Notes: generated from the letters alone by a model not told the origin. A DNA stretch of 64,000 nucleotides from Shinisaurus crocodilurus (GCA_021292165.1 JAHFWL010000966.1:1-64000); one strand, 5' to 3'. Shown: positions 1-11,450, counted from the first letter of the stretch. Translations and numbers: made by a program.

Positions 1-1295
1 CTCAGTTAGTTATTCACTAGGACGGCTATCGGAGCCAAACCTGCTTTTAAGTCAGTGCACAGCCCTTTGGAGCCTTTGCTAGAGAATATTCTCGTCTTCA
101 CTGCCAGTATCCTCTCAGTTTGGATCTACTACCACGTGAGCCTCTTGAGGCACTCTGCGCGTGGACTCTAATTTGGACTTTTGTCTCCTTGGACTTTTAC
201 TGTTAAAAACCTGCCATTCTTGTGGGATATGGATTATGTTACTGCAGTGTCAAGGGGCCCAGAGCCCAGCTGGCTTGGGGCTATCCGGTCTCCTGGATTT
301 TCCTATGTCTGGACCCATGTGATGTAGAGATTCCAAAGATGAGGACTTTGGACGTCAAAATCTCTAGATGTGGGGAATTACTTTGGATTTGCTTTTAATC
401 TTGTTTTGGAGTCTTAAGAGTTGATAAACCTGGACTCATATCACACAGAGGTTCCAATGCAGTTTGCAAAGTTGGCACTGATCTCTGTGGTGTACAGAGT
501 GGTTCAGGTCTTCTCCTAGAAACACTTGTCTGTGTATGCTGGGAAGGCTTTCCCCAGGATGCATTCAAGTCCCTTTCTTTATCTCAAGAGCAGCATGGAG
601 TTGCTCAGATCTCCTTCCTTGAACTCTTGTCTGATAATGCTTGGGAAGGTTTTCCCCAGGATGCATTCAAGTCCCTTTCCTTGTACCCTGAGCTGCAGAG
701 ACAACAACACGGGAAACCAAGTTGTATGAATCTCTGATACGGTAAATTTGTTGATGTTGGAATGTTGTGGATTTACATATGGAGCCTATAGCAAAATATT
801 ACCAGCTATCTGATTTCTGAAGAGCGTAACCGTTAAGCTCTTGCCGTGGGATTTGTTGCAATGAAAGAGTCTAATCTGGAGTCTCCTGTGTCAGAATGCT
901 AGAGTGTGTGTCTGCAGCACCGGGGCCACGACACCCATCCCTGGAATGTCCCATTTCGGGTCCTGCTGCTAGCAGTGCTCTACCTGTGGCTCCTTCCACA
1001 GGCATAGCAAAGGCCTCTACAGTGAATATACCCACCTGCTAGTGGTGCTTTTCTCCACCAACAGAGTCACATTCCCATCCTATCCTAACCCGCCTCAGAC
1101 AGCCTTTGGATGGCATCAGGATTGTTCTCTTCTTGCTACAGATTAATACTGAAAATCAATAGGGCATATTCTCAAATGCCTAGTTTACCGAAATCTCCAT
1201 ACTGGAATATGGAGCGTATATAAATCTAGAATAAATAAATAAATAAATAAAAGGTTAGCTCATACACGTTCTACCTACTCTTAACATTGAAGAGT
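1..1295. other. Non-coding interval without a recognised gene
   Basis: No exon-like open frame with splice signals and no protein family is recognisable here. The only structure seen is a 37-bp direct repeat at 541-577 and 643-679, identical except for one base, 102 bp apart. A short (AAAT)n run is at 1229-1250. The segment may be old repeat or LTR-derived sequence, but I cannot name a family. Confidence 0.5.
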
Positions 1296-1320
1296 TGTAT
1301 TATTATTATTATTTTATATT

Positions 1321-1377
<57 letters not shown>

Positions 1378-1440
1378 TTTATTTATATACCGCCCAACAG
1401 CTGAAGCTCTCTGGGCAGTTTACAACAATAAAGTTAGGAA
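1296..1440 (-). repeat. (AAT)n microsatellite joined to a LINE 3' tail
   Basis: A long TTA/AAT trinucleotide run (about 1299-1380) is followed by a block containing 'accgcccaacagctgaagc' and 'tctgggcagtttacaacaa'. The same block follows the TTA array at 60281-60420, so this is a dispersed 3' tail with its own trinucleotide end. It resembles LINE 3' untranslated tails (L2/CR1 type) lying on the minus strand. The family name is an inference. Confidence 0.6.
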
Positions 1441-2079
1441 GCACAACTTCCATACACAGTAACTGTGCCATTCATTTAATTCCAGACAGGAAGCAAGAAG
1501 GGCTTGGGAGCTCCTTTCATTCATAGGCAATGGTCCTGCCATGTGACTGACTGTGGGAAGCCGCTTCCAGCAAACACATGAATGCTGCTAACACACATGC
1601 AGTAAAATCAACTGCCCATGACAGGGGATCTATTGAAATGAACTTGGAAGCGGTGTGCATCCAAAGGGGGCCCTACTGTGCTCCACAGTCTTTTAGGTCG
1701 AGCAGTGCCGTCTGATGCCCGCATAGTTGAACAGCCTCAGCATATATTAAATCATGAGCAAAGTTTAACTCCCCGCCTGCTTGCGGGATCTCGATGGGAG
1801 GGAGAGTTGCTGTGATCAGGCCTGCAGTGCTTTTAAAGGAGTACGGATGTCTCTGCCCTTTGTTCTGCCACATGGCAGCAGCTCCTCAACTTCTTTGGTC
1901 CCCCACCTTCTCTTTCTTTGTGAATACACAGCAGCAGCAGCAGCAGCCATGTCCTCCAGCATTACACAGCTGAAAACAGGGATATGCTTTTAACACCTCT
2001 ATGCTCATGCAAACAATCACTTTGCAAGACCCACCTGCTCCATTATTACAAATTGTTGAAGGCTCTTTTCCAGATGCTG

Positions 2080-2140
2080 CATGCCAGGTGTAGGCAACCT
2101 GGTGCCTCCAGATGTTTTGGACTACAAGGCCAGAGCAGAA
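2080..2140. repeat. Partial foldback MITE (CCTCCAGATGTTTTGG family)
   Basis: One arm of the foldback family found complete at 42729, 43832, 47113 and 63546. It contains the signature CCTCCAGATGTTTTGGACTA. The second arm is not recognisable, so this copy is truncated. Confidence 0.6.
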
Positions 2141-2237
2141 CTCTTGCCAGTTAGACTGAATGATTTCAGCTGGGTTTCTTTGAGAACTTATTATCCCTCC
2201 AGAGGCTGGGAAAACCATTCACCCAGCAGGTGATTGG

Positions 2238-2734
2238 CTAAAGAGGCTCACCTCACATTTGTCAAAGGCTTTGGAGTATAAAACAAGGGGGGCTATAGTG
2301 GCCCTTTGTCTTTGGTTGATTTTGTTTGTCTTTCTCTTCATCTTGCCTTTGGCTTGTGACTCTTGGCATCACAGTTTGGGCCCTGTGATAGGCACATATG
2401 GACAGTTTAGGTATGTATGGACAGTTTAGTAAGTTTTGTTGTTGTTGTTTTTTACCTTGAAGTATTGTTTCCAATGGTGGTTCTGATTTCTTATATCTTA
2501 TTCCCTTTCCCTTTTTGTAAATAAACTTACCACCTATTATACTTGAATATGTGTGCTTTATTTTGGGATCAAAGACCTGAAGGAGCACCTCTTCCCATAC
2601 CAACTGCCCATGCTTTAAGATTTTCTGCTGAGGTCCTTCTTCTGATCCCTCCTTTATCAGAGGTACATTATTCATTAAAAGAAGAAAGGGCCTTCTCAGC
2701 AGTGGCACCCAAGCCCTCCTAAAGAGGCTCACCT
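2238..2734 (+). repeat. LTR-like segment plus L2-like LINE piece between 16-bp direct repeats
   Basis: The 16-mer CTAAAGAGGCTCACCT occurs at 2238-2253 and again at 2719-2734. Between them are a TATA-like GTATAAAAC near 2277 and an AATAAA signal at 2520-2525, an arrangement seen in LTRs. From about 2576 the sequence looks like decayed L2-type LINE coding sequence (reads approximately as LKE-LFPYQ, then a stop-ridden frame). Whether the 16-mers are a target duplication is unproven; no TG...CA ends were found. Confidence 0.4.
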
Positions 2735-2939
2735 AGTGCCTATGTTACCATCTTTTTGGCCTAGGCAAAAAAATGTCCCTATTCATCCAGTCCTTGTAAC
2801 TTGTTTGTAATTTTAAGGATTTTATTGGTGGTTCTTATTGTCATATCATTTTGAGCTCTACACTTCTCGTGTAGAGCCCAAAATAATATAAAAATGTTTT
2901 ATTAAATTCACAAGAGAACATCCTTCCTGTGACTCCTCT

Positions 2940-3025
2940 GGTCCACATAAACGACTTTTATTTGTCCCGCCCTTTGGTGTAAGGGGCATTATAAATAGAT
3001 GATGATGATGATGATGATGATGATT
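2940..3025 (+). repeat. LINE 3' tail with (GAT)n
   Basis: A sequence ending in 'ggcattataaataga' runs into a GAT trinucleotide array (about 2999-3023). This is the usual ending of L2-like LINE tails in this window. The poly-Met reading of the array is not a gene. Confidence 0.45.
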
Positions 3026-3842
3026 TTAGTGAGGAATCAGATTCTCATTTCACCCTGGAGTTTTGCAGAAGGCACTCCCTTTTGCCTGTTCAAAATCCAG
3101 GACAAGATAGTTCAACCATGGGGGAGTGAATGGGATAGTTGTCCTGGGTATCTAGGGCAAGCACAGTTCCTAAAAGGTGAAGTGGTGACCATATTTTTGG
3201 ACCTGTATTCATCACACAAATTAACGACAATTATTGCAGAGGCAGAAAGAATAGGTGGTGTGGGAATGAAGGTAACTGAAGAAATAAGCAGGTCGGGAGT
3301 GAAAGCTTTTAAACGTTTTTATTTCTACTTTCCTTCCATAACCCTGAAATGTCCACATTCCTTATCATATAATCAGACTTGCATAACATCCTGGCAGTTT
3401 AGGTTTTGATGTGTCTAACCATTTGCGGTAACCTGTGCTCTCAGTACCCATACAAGTATGTGATGTTTTTCTCTTCTTTCCGACACTAATTGGATGAAAA
3501 CCTGCTTACACCTGGTAAGTGAACTGACTGAGTTATTAGAGCGACTTCTTTGTGCATAAAATGGAACTCATCAGTACCAAATTGTACTGTCGGTATAACC
3601 ATCTACACAAAAAAATGTAATAGTCTCATACACAGAGAATGCAAAAGTTCTGATAAGTTTATCTCTTATAATTTTTTAAAATTCATGTGGGCAGTTTTCT
3701 TTTTTTAAAAATTTTAAAATGGAGCATTTATGGACTTGCTCCAAGGTTGCGCCTATTTGACAGTTAGAAGTTAAATGTACAGTGTAAGGACAGCACCCAT
3801 TCACCTGTGGTTAGTTGCAGTCATGAGGGCACTTTTATCTAA
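3026..3842. other. Non-coding interval
   Basis: AT-rich unique or very old repeat sequence. I see no exon, RNA gene or clear repeat boundary. Confidence 0.5.
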
Positions 3843-4257
3843 GGGTGCAGTCCTATGGCCACAACATACTGGCTAGAAGGCCATAGGATAGGTCATAATC
3901 CCAGCTCCGACCTCGGAAATGCGCTCTGAGGTCAGAGCTGGGACTCTGCCTACGGGGCGCCCTCCCTCTCCCCTTGCAGCCAGTGTGGTTCTTTCCACAC
4001 CAGCTGCAGCTCTGAAGTCTCAAGTGCAACTTCGGAGCAGGCACTGGGGGGGGGGTGCGTTCCAGGGGGCGGGGAGGGGAGGAGCAAGGCTCTGCCAAGA
4101 TATGACTTATCCTGGCTGGGCCTCAGCCCCTCCTCATGAACAGGGGCAAAAGACATGGATGGCCAAAATTGACCGTCTGTGTCTTTTGCAGGGCAAGGGA
4201 AGTGCAGAGGCAATCCTTGCCTCCTCACTCCTCCCACACTCAATTGGATGCCCGTAA
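3843..4257 (+). mobile_element. GC-rich MITE, copy 1 of about 450-bp family
   Basis: Left end GGGTGCAGTCCTATGG preceded by TAA (3840-3842). It shares an ordered series of blocks with 17930-18396 and 62706-63160: paired 'gaggtc' and 'gctcc' blocks, 'ccttgcagccag', and a purine-rich 'ggggaggggaggag' block. The right end has been lost against a CR1 tail at 4256. A TAA target and GGG ends suggest a Harbinger-type element. Confidence 0.6.
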
Positions 4258-4345
4258 TCATAGAATCATAGAATAGTAGAGTTGGAAGGGGCCTATAAGG
4301 CCATCGAGACCAACCTCCTGCTCAACACAGGAATCCAAGTCACAC
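4256..4345 (-). mobile_element. CR1 LINE 3' end
   Basis: Begins with tandem 'atcatagaatcatagaat', the reverse complement of the CR1 terminal ATTCTATG repeat. It then reads 'gttggaaggggcctataa' and 'gaccaacctcctgctcaac'. It matches the 3' end of the longer CR1 copy at 15449. Confidence 0.75.
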
Positions 4346-4990
4346 TGACTGGTCTGCACTTTCCTGGAACTACCTTTCTCCTCTTTTTGGTATTTCACCC
4401 GTTCTCCAGGATTTCTCAAAGATGATAGAAAGAGGTTCTCTGAGTCCATCGGCATGATCCTTTACTAGCCTAGGATGCAATTCACCCGGCCCTGAAGACT
4501 TGGACATTTAAGGGGCCTAGATTTTTTGGCCCCAGTCCTTATCAGTCCAGAACTGCAATCCTGACCCTTGATCAGTCGTGCTACATGTGCAAAGTTGCAC
4601 CCAGTTCCCCTTTTGGGAAGATGGAGTTGAGCAGATTCACATTCTGTTGTCACCTGTTAGTATTCATCATCCTTACATGTGATTCAAACATAGCTGAAAA
4701 AGCCTTTTTTGGTTGCTCTTAGCATCCTCCTACATCCATCTCATCTTAGGTTTTAGCTTGCCTGACACTGTCCCTATTCAATTAATTACTAAAACTGATA
4801 TAATTAATCAGCTAAGATTTCTTTAATTCAGGTGACAACCCTACAAACGTGTCTGATTAATTAATGTCCCTTAAATCCATTTCAGTCACATGTTTTGTCT
4901 TACAAGGCCTCAGAGTTTTGGAGTTGGAGGGGTATGGGCAGCCACATTGGATGGTGCTGTAATATAAATAACTGAGAGAAACAGCTTTCA
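4346..4990. other. Non-coding interval
   Basis: No gene or clear repeat seen. Confidence 0.45.
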
Positions 4991-4992
4991 TC

Positions 4993-5005
4993 TAGTAGTA
5001 GTAGT

Positions 5006-5046
<41 letters not shown>
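4993..5046 (+). repeat. (TAG)n(CAG)13 microsatellite
   Basis: About five TAG units followed by 13 uninterrupted CAG units (5008-5046). No exon context supports translation into polyglutamine or polyleucine. Confidence 0.95.
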
Positions 5047-5049
<3 letters not shown>

Positions 5050-5820
5050 TTCTTGGGTGCCTAAGAAGTTTGGAAGAAACATTAAGATTGGAAAAATTCT
5101 CAAACTTCAACATCAAACTAACCTTAAAACTGGAAAAATGAGAAACGGAGAGACACTGAATGTACATATTTGTCCATCCCCAATCTTCACTGGTAGAAGC
5201 CTCATCTGAAGGACTCCTTTCCATTGTAGGTACTATTGTTTAAGAAGGATGTTGACAATTGGAAGAATTCAAAATAAGGATCCAAAGATGATCGCTACCT
5301 CCTAAACATTCTTATGTCAAAGTAATCTCACTGGTTTCAATGTAGCTTATTTCCAGAGAACTGTGCTTATGAGCTCAGCAAAGTGTCTAGAAGACAAATC
5401 ATTTGGGGGAAAGCTGATCAAATTGGGGATGTTTACTTAAGGAAAAGAAGATGAATGGGTACATGTGTATGTTGGCAGTTTCCAAATTTTGAAAGGATGT
5501 CAGAAAGATAACAGAAAACAATGGCTCACCCTTGGCATTGAGGACATGACAGAAGCGGTCAGTAAAGCTACAGGAAAACAGATCTGACTGAAACAATTGA
5601 AATGTTATTCTAACTGCAACAGCAATTCCACATTGTGGTATCTCTGGAGATTTTCCGGGGGGGGGGGGGGGATGAAGAAAGAATGTTAGGAATGTTTCAA
5701 GAATGGACAATCTCTTTTACATTAGAATACTTTTATTCTTTAAAAAAAAAAAATCCATAAAGCAATTCATGTTAAGCATACATTAAAACTAAGCATTCAT
5801 ATCAATCTGCTCAGGCATGA
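5047..5820. other. Non-coding interval
   Basis: Unique-looking sequence with a poly-G tract at 5658-5671. No gene supported. Confidence 0.45.
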
Positions 5821-5821
5821 A

Positions 5822-6180
5822 GATCTTCTGCTTGAACTCCTTCTTCAAGTGCCTTTATCAGAGGTACAATATGTGATATCAAAGGAAAGGCGCTTATGGC
5901 AATGGTTTTCCTATTATGGAATGTCCCCTACCCAATGGAGCGTGGTCTGGAGCCCACATTTCATTCTTTCTAGCGCCAGGCTAGCCTAGAGTATTTTTGT
6001 TCACCCAGGTGTTAACTTCTGTATGTTTTCATTATCAAGGTCGCAATCCTATGCAAGTTTAGACAGAATCATTTTATTTGTTGATTTTAATTACATTTAT
6101 GTTGTGATAATTGATTGTAGCACCGTCCTGAAAGTCTAAATAGAATGAAGGGCAGTACAAAAATGTTTTAAATAAATAAG
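5822..6180 (+). mobile_element. L2-like LINE 3' region, decayed
   Basis: Contains a degraded block like other L2-type coding ends in the window ('atggaatgtcccctaccc', equivalent to the LWN..P motif). It continues into a 3' tail ending 'aatgttttaaataaataag'. Many stops; no function remains. Confidence 0.5.
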
Positions 6181-6431
6181 CCCATGCTGCTGTTCCTTTT
6201 TGGATTTTATGGTTTACAAAGGAACAAATTTATACATAACATTCAAAAGGAAACTTCTCATAACTACTCTTTAAAAACAACAACAACAACAACAACATCT
6301 CATTATACAATGAATTTCAAACCTTTAACATTTTTTTAAAGAAAGAAAATGTTAGTTTTCTACCATGTGGGAATAGAACTAATCTGAGAATAAATTATTG
6401 AACAATCTACCCATATCTTCCATTACTGCAT

Positions 6432-6570
6432 TTAAGACACAATGCTTTGCGTGTTTAGACAGAAAAAAAAGCCCTACAACTCCAGCATGCCCAACCAGCA
6501 TAGCTGGCTGGGGCATGCTGGGAGTTGTAGGACTTTTTTCTGTCTAAACACACATAAGATTGTGCCCTTA
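6432..6570. mobile_element. Palindromic MITE (TTTAGACAGAAAAAAG family), copy 1
   Basis: A foldback sequence: left arm includes GTGTTTAGACAGAAAAAAA, right arm includes TTTTTTCTGTCTAAACACAC, with a central 'catgctgggagttgtagg' core. A second copy lies at 25974-26081. No coding capacity. Confidence 0.75.
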
Positions 6571-6837
6571 ATATGCTTCTTAGAAAGCAGTACATGATAT
6601 AGTAGTCCTTTAATTCCTACCCCCTTTTCTCATCAAAACCTAAGTAGGAAACACTCTTCTTCTGTAACAAATCGATTTTGTTGTCCATGTGTATATGTTT
6701 GAGTGTGTATGTATTAGAATAAACTTTCTCTTAAATGCATCACCAAGCTTTTGCTGCCACTGAGCAATAACTAGGGAACACAAAATATAATTGCTTTGAT
6801 CAAGCAAGAGAGATAGATGTGCTTAAGCAGGAAGATG

Positions 6838-7016
6838 CACAGAGTGCATAAAGGAGGATGTCCCAGTTTCAATCCCCAGCAGATCCAGGCAGGGCTGGAA
6901 AAATTCCTGCCTGAATCCTGAAGAGCCACTACCAGTCAGTGTCGACATTACTGGGCTAGGTGGACCGCTTGACTCAGTATAAGGTCAAGGTAGCTTCCTA
7001 CGTATGTTCCTAAGTT
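6838..7016 (+). mobile_element. tRNA-derived SINE, Sauria type
   Basis: A decayed tRNA-like head with a B-box-like 'gtttcaatcccc', a body including 'gggctggaaaaattcctgcc', and the diagnostic tail 'gactcagtataaggtca' then 'agcttcctacgtatgttcc'. This is the general structure of squamate Sauria SINEs. The copy is diverged. Confidence 0.7.
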
Positions 7017-8500
7017 GGCATGTCAAACTGCTGCTTCAACAATAGCCCACATCTTACAAACGTCTTCTGAAGCCCTTCTTTGGCTTCTCCTGCCTTTGGA
7101 GGTTAGGCAGGTGGTGACTGGATAATGGGCCTTTTACATGCTGATTGGATAAAAGGGCCTTTTTGTTGTGGCCCCTGCCTGTGAATCACTCTCCTCAGGA
7201 AGGCTTGCTGGAGCTGGAACCCCCCCTCCATTTTTAAAGGCAACTTCTTCTGGTTTTTTTCCCCCCCTTCTATTTCTGATGAAAAATTATTTTATCTATT
7301 GCTCAGTGGGTATTTTTGTTTGATTGTTTTAAGTCTGTTTAATTTTTTTAACCTTTGCTTAGAACATAGGACACTGCTCTATACCAGGTCAGGCTATTTT
7401 GCCCTTCTAGCCCAGTTCTGTACTGCTGATGCTTGCCCTGGCTTCTCTTTAAGTCCCAACCACCATTTAAATGTCCCACAACCCCCCTGCTATAGCTTTG
7501 CTCCAGGGTACTGTGAGATATTAAAATGGCAGCTAGACACAGCCACACAACATTGCTGAAAAATGTTGAAAGCACTGTTGCCCTCCATTGCCAGAGAAGT
7601 CCACTGACTAGACATGAGGCCCAGGGGGAGCAGACTGCAACACAGTGCTCAGTATCTGTTCTGGGTCATGTCAAGCAAGGCAGAAGTCATGGTCAGGACT
7701 GTGGAAAGCAGACTGCAGGAAGTGCTGGCTGGAGTATTCTCCCATAAGGAGCTGTTGTCCTAGCAAATGACTGCAACCAGCTGAGGCCTTAAGAAGGCTG
7801 TCAGGGCCTGGTCCTTCAGTGGCTCCACTCCTGCTGGACACTAACTGCAATTCTCAAAGGGATGGTGTCTCGTGTCTGTTTCTGAGGTCTCATGCTCCTG
7901 TGTCTCTGAGGAACATGAGAAGCTGCAGGGGAGTCATCCTTAGAGTCAGATGATGGGAGAGCTACATCCTTTAGCAAGGAAGGTGTAGAAGAGGGTGCAA
8001 GGGCTCACCCTGAAGTGTGGTAGCCTGTGACCTGTCTGAATATGAGTCCTCCTCAGGGTGTTGAGCCTCAGAACCAGGAGATATGACAGCTGACCAGAGG
8101 GAACTTTGCTCAGAGCCCCTTCAAACCTGGAGCTGGCCCTGGTCTTTCACATCACCTATACTTTATACTTTTAACTAGACATGGCAAGGATTGAACCTGG
8201 AACCTTCCGCAGTCCGCACTGAAAGTATATACTGTACCATGTAACTGTGCTGCATCCCTAGCAGAATCAAGACCAGAGTAACTCCTGAAATAACATACCC
8301 TCCAACATTTCACAGATGAAAATAGGGGCACACATGTTAATTTGTAAGAGGTATGGTTAAGCAACATGAAGGTGTGATCAAGAGGGTGTGGCCAGGCAAC
8401 ATTAGGGCGTGGCCAAGGATATGGCCAGGCAACCAAAGGGCATGGTCAAGTACAGAAGTTATTAGATGAAACACACAAAATCTTATATATTATCACTATT
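7017..8500. other. Non-coding interval with weak repeat fragments
   Basis: No gene. A possible minus-strand tRNA-like SINE head lies near 8160-8275 ('aaggattgaacctggaacc' on the + strand). The 7790-8140 segment is purine-rich and resembles retroelement leader sequence, but I cannot assign it. Confidence 0.4.
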
Positions 8501-8502
8501 AC

Positions 8503-8543
<41 letters not shown>
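8503..8543. repeat. (TA)n microsatellite
   Basis: About 20 uninterrupted TA units at the 3' end of the adjoining minus-strand LINE tail. Confidence 0.95.
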
Positions 8544-8545
<2 letters not shown>

Positions 8546-8780
8546 CATTTATGGATCGCCCATCTGGCCGGCAAACCAGCCACTCTGGGCGATGTACAAC
8601 ATGATAAAATACAGAATAAAATACATTTAAAACAGTATAAGATTTTAAAATCTTAGCCCACCCCATATTCCTGCCTGAACAGACATGTTTTTAGTGAGCG
8701 GCGGAAGCTCAGCAGAGAGGGGGCATGGCAGAGGTCACTAGGGAGAGAATTCCACAGTATGGGGGCCGCCACTTATATTA
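8544..8780 (-). mobile_element. L2-like LINE 3' end
   Basis: Contains 'gatcgcccatctggccggc', the reverse complement of the tail at 61660-61700. The upstream block 'ggaagctcagcagagaggg' recurs at 39470. The element is 5' truncated and lies on the minus strand. Confidence 0.7.
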
Positions 8781-9246
8781 TTTTATAAGTAGATTTTGTA
8801 ATTTTTTTTAACCTTACTTAAACCCTTAATTGTTGATATCTGGTGTTTTTCATGGGGGGTGTCAGTGCTTGCAGGGCAATCTCTTTTTGTTTTAAAATTG
8901 TCAGGATTGGCACAAATTCAACAGGTGAAGCTTACCCACCCACCCCACACCCCCAAACATGGAGCTTCAGAGAGAAGGAGAAGTTTCTTGCATTTCCTTC
9001 TGACACTGTAAACTCACCTGTTAGAGGCAAAGAGTCAGCTCTGTTAGGAAATAAAATCTTTGGCAATATAAAGATAGGAATCATATGATAAATTCCCCCA
9101 TTCACCTCTCCGTCGGTCCAGACTTTCACCCAACTAATCCCTTTTCCACAGCAACGTGCAGCAGAGGCAGCAGGTAGAGCATGCGCGCACACACATCCTC
9201 ATCTGGCCCTCCAGCGTCTGTTCCCTCCCTGCTAAGCAGATCTATC

Positions 9247-9323
9247 TTAAAGGGGCCATGGGCAAAATTGCAGCTAAGCTAAAACTGCAAGCTTAGCTGC
9301 AATTTTGCCCATGGCCCCTTTAA
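9247..9323. repeat. Perfect 34-bp inverted repeat (hairpin)
   Basis: Arms 9247-9280 and 9290-9323 are exact reverse complements over 34 bp, with a 9-nt loop (9281-9289). The arm starts TTAAAGGGGCCATGGGCAAA and ends at AAGCT next to the loop. RNA from either strand would fold into a long stem. It lies about 90 bp upstream of the hAT element at 9415 and is not part of it. Confidence 0.9.
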
Positions 9324-9714
9324 GTAGATTGCAGTTGCGGGAGGCAGGGGAATTCGGAACTCTGCATGACAAAGTGAGAAGCCATGATGGCTTGAGGGTT
9401 TTCATGAAGGTCCTCAGGGCCGGATTAAGAGCATTATGGGCCTGGTGCTGAGGATTTTGGTGGGCCTTTTTATGGAAATAAATAAAATGAAGACGCAATT
9501 TTATATTAAAACAAATTAAATATTTTAATTACCATTAAAGTGCCAAAACAGAAACATATTGAAAATATTTCTTTTTTGTAAACAATAAGCTTGTTAACTC
9601 AATAAAACCGTTATAAATAGAACATTCACAACAACCATTTTTAAATAAACATAAACCATATAAACAATTTAAATATAAGTGTATGATGTTTGGCTCATAA
9701 AAATTTGTTCCTTA

Positions 9715-9718
<4 letters not shown>

Positions 9719-9759
<41 letters not shown>
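9719..9759. repeat. (TTA)n microsatellite
   Basis: About 13-14 TTA units inside the hAT element, downstream of its transposase remnant. Confidence 0.95.
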
Positions 9760-9760
<1 letters not shown>

Positions 9761-9924
9761 GCATCATAATCAATACAGCCTGCGTTATGATTATGGTGCA
9801 GAGAGTAACTCTTGAAATAAATAGCAACCACTAGTTTTAAACACACAAACAGGTTATTCACTGAACTCTAACCTGCATTTAAACTAAATGAATCAAGCTG
9901 GTAGATTAAAATAAAATTACACAT

Positions 9925-10395
9925 TAACTTTTCTTGCTTTTTTACTTGCAAATTCCTCAATTGTAGAATCAAGATTAAGCTCGTTCAGCAAACCATTTTC
10001 AATGCACAACAGAGAGAGCGCATTTAAACGCTCCTGACCCATGGAAGACCTTAGTTCATTTTCACACGTTTTAATGCTGAAAATGAACGCTCACCACTGC
10101 AGTTGCTGACCATTAAACACAAATACATGCGGAGGGTCACAAATGTATTTGGAAATGCACCGACTAGAGATTGTGCAATCATAAACTTGTACATTTGTGT
10201 TTCTTGACTCCCATGAATGTCTTGATTTGCAGTGGAAGATTGGTACATTTTGAAAATAGATGAAAACTGTACAATTTCGTCTGCAACAGGGGTTCAAGAT
10301 CTTCAGGATATTTTGACACTAGTGTAGTGGCTCTGGAACGTAGACTATCAGCTGCTAGAGTGCATATTTCTGATAGAAATCCAAATCTTTCTTGA
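9925..10395 (-). pseudogene. hAT transposase C-terminal fragment
   Basis: Minus-strand reading gives MYQSSTANQDIHGSQETQM, then YKFMIAQSLVGAFPNTFVTL, then the dimerisation-domain motif NCSGERSFSALKRVK near 10051-10095. The tail IEEFASKKARKVN is near 9931-9970. These are typical of the C-terminal hAT dimerisation region in ZMYM1-like transposases. The frame is broken, and at its upstream side it is cut by the mariner-like insertion. It belongs to the hAT element at 9415-12349. Confidence 0.85.
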
Positions 10396-10405
10396 ATTAT
10401 ATTGT

Positions 10406-10585
10406 ACAGTCATGCCTTGGATTGAGAGCATAATTCGTTCCGGAAACGTGCTTGTAATCCAAAACACTCTTATATCAAAATGAAATCTCCCCCCCAAAAA
10501 TTGTACAGGGATTTTTAATTTAAACTGTACTACAGTACTTGTATTGCAAGACATCGCTTGTATATCAAGTAAAAAAAAATTATGA
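10406..10585 (+). mobile_element. Mariner/Tigger-like fragment nested in hAT
   Basis: Starts at TA followed by CAGTCATGCCTTGGATTGAG, a Tigger/mariner-type terminus. It continues with 'cgttccggaaacgtgcttg' and ends near 'cttgtatatcaagta'. It separates two parts of the hAT transposase reading that are continuous in the family, so it inserted later. A right terminal repeat is not visible, so the copy is truncated. Confidence 0.65.
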
Positions 10586-10589
10586 CAGA

Positions 10590-11220
10590 CCATACTTCAA
10601 CAATCATTATTCCAGTTTCCAATTGATCCATGACATTATTTAGGCCCTTTACTTGTAAACAGACCTCTCCCTTTGTGGATTCATCATTCATAATATTTGA
10701 AAGGACATCTCTGATAGTACTATAGCCTTTTTGTAAGGCATTCACAGCATCATGGTGAGCAGACCAATGTGTATCAGATAACCTTTTTAATGTCGGTATA
10801 CCACATAGTTTGAAACTATCTGTTAACAGATTCCATCGATGAGTTGAAGCAGAAAAAAAACAATACAACTGCTGCACAAAATTAAAGAACAAAACTGCAA
10901 CTGGACAGCTGATCCGTTATCATAAGACTGACCCCTGCAGTCTTTGATGGAAATTCCATTTTCATCCATGAACTGCAAAATAATGTTTGCTAGCTCCATA
11001 CCAGTGTGTCCGTGCATTGGAATGAATTTCGTAAAACGCTCCACTGGACCACTAGGTAGTACATAGCGAAATATAATTGTTAGTTGATCACAATGTGCTA
11101 TGTCAGGGGTGGAATCAACAGAAATTGAATAATATTTGGCTTCTTTTATCTCGTTTATGATTTGCTGCAGCACTTGCTGACCAATCAGTTCAATAAACTC
11201 ATCACATATCGTTGATGATA
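10590..11220 (-). pseudogene. hAT transposase central fragment
   Basis: Minus-strand reading includes EAKYYSISVDSTPDIAHCDQ, then FTKFIPMHGHTGMELANIIL, then GQSYDNGS. After a frame break it gives FSASTHRWNLLTDSFKLCG and LSDTHWSAHHDAVNALQKGY. These are catalytic-core segments of hAT/ZMYM1-type transposases. About 40-50 residues that usually lie between SYDN and the STHRW block appear to be deleted. Non-functional. Confidence 0.85.
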
Positions 11221-11444
11221 AGTACCTCCACGTTTTTTAACCTCTAGGGCAGTCTTCCCCAACCGGGGCCCTTCCAAATGTTTGGGGGCCCAGCTCCCAT
11301 CTTCCCCAGCCACTGGCCATGCTGCCTGAGGCAAATGAGAACTGTAGTCCAAAATATCCAAGAGGGATATTTGGTGAACTCTGTTCTCTGGGGTTTTTTC
11401 AAAATAAACTTAAAATGCCACACAATTCCCCATGAAAGCGCACG

Positions 11445-11450
<6 letters not shown>

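Noticed and set aside
2262..2732. 156-codon minus-strand frame
   Set aside because: It runs across LTR-like and LINE-like sequence and matches no protein family.
4988..5224. Poly-Ala/poly-Leu frames over the CAG array
   Set aside because: Microsatellite with no exon signals; not a coding expansion.
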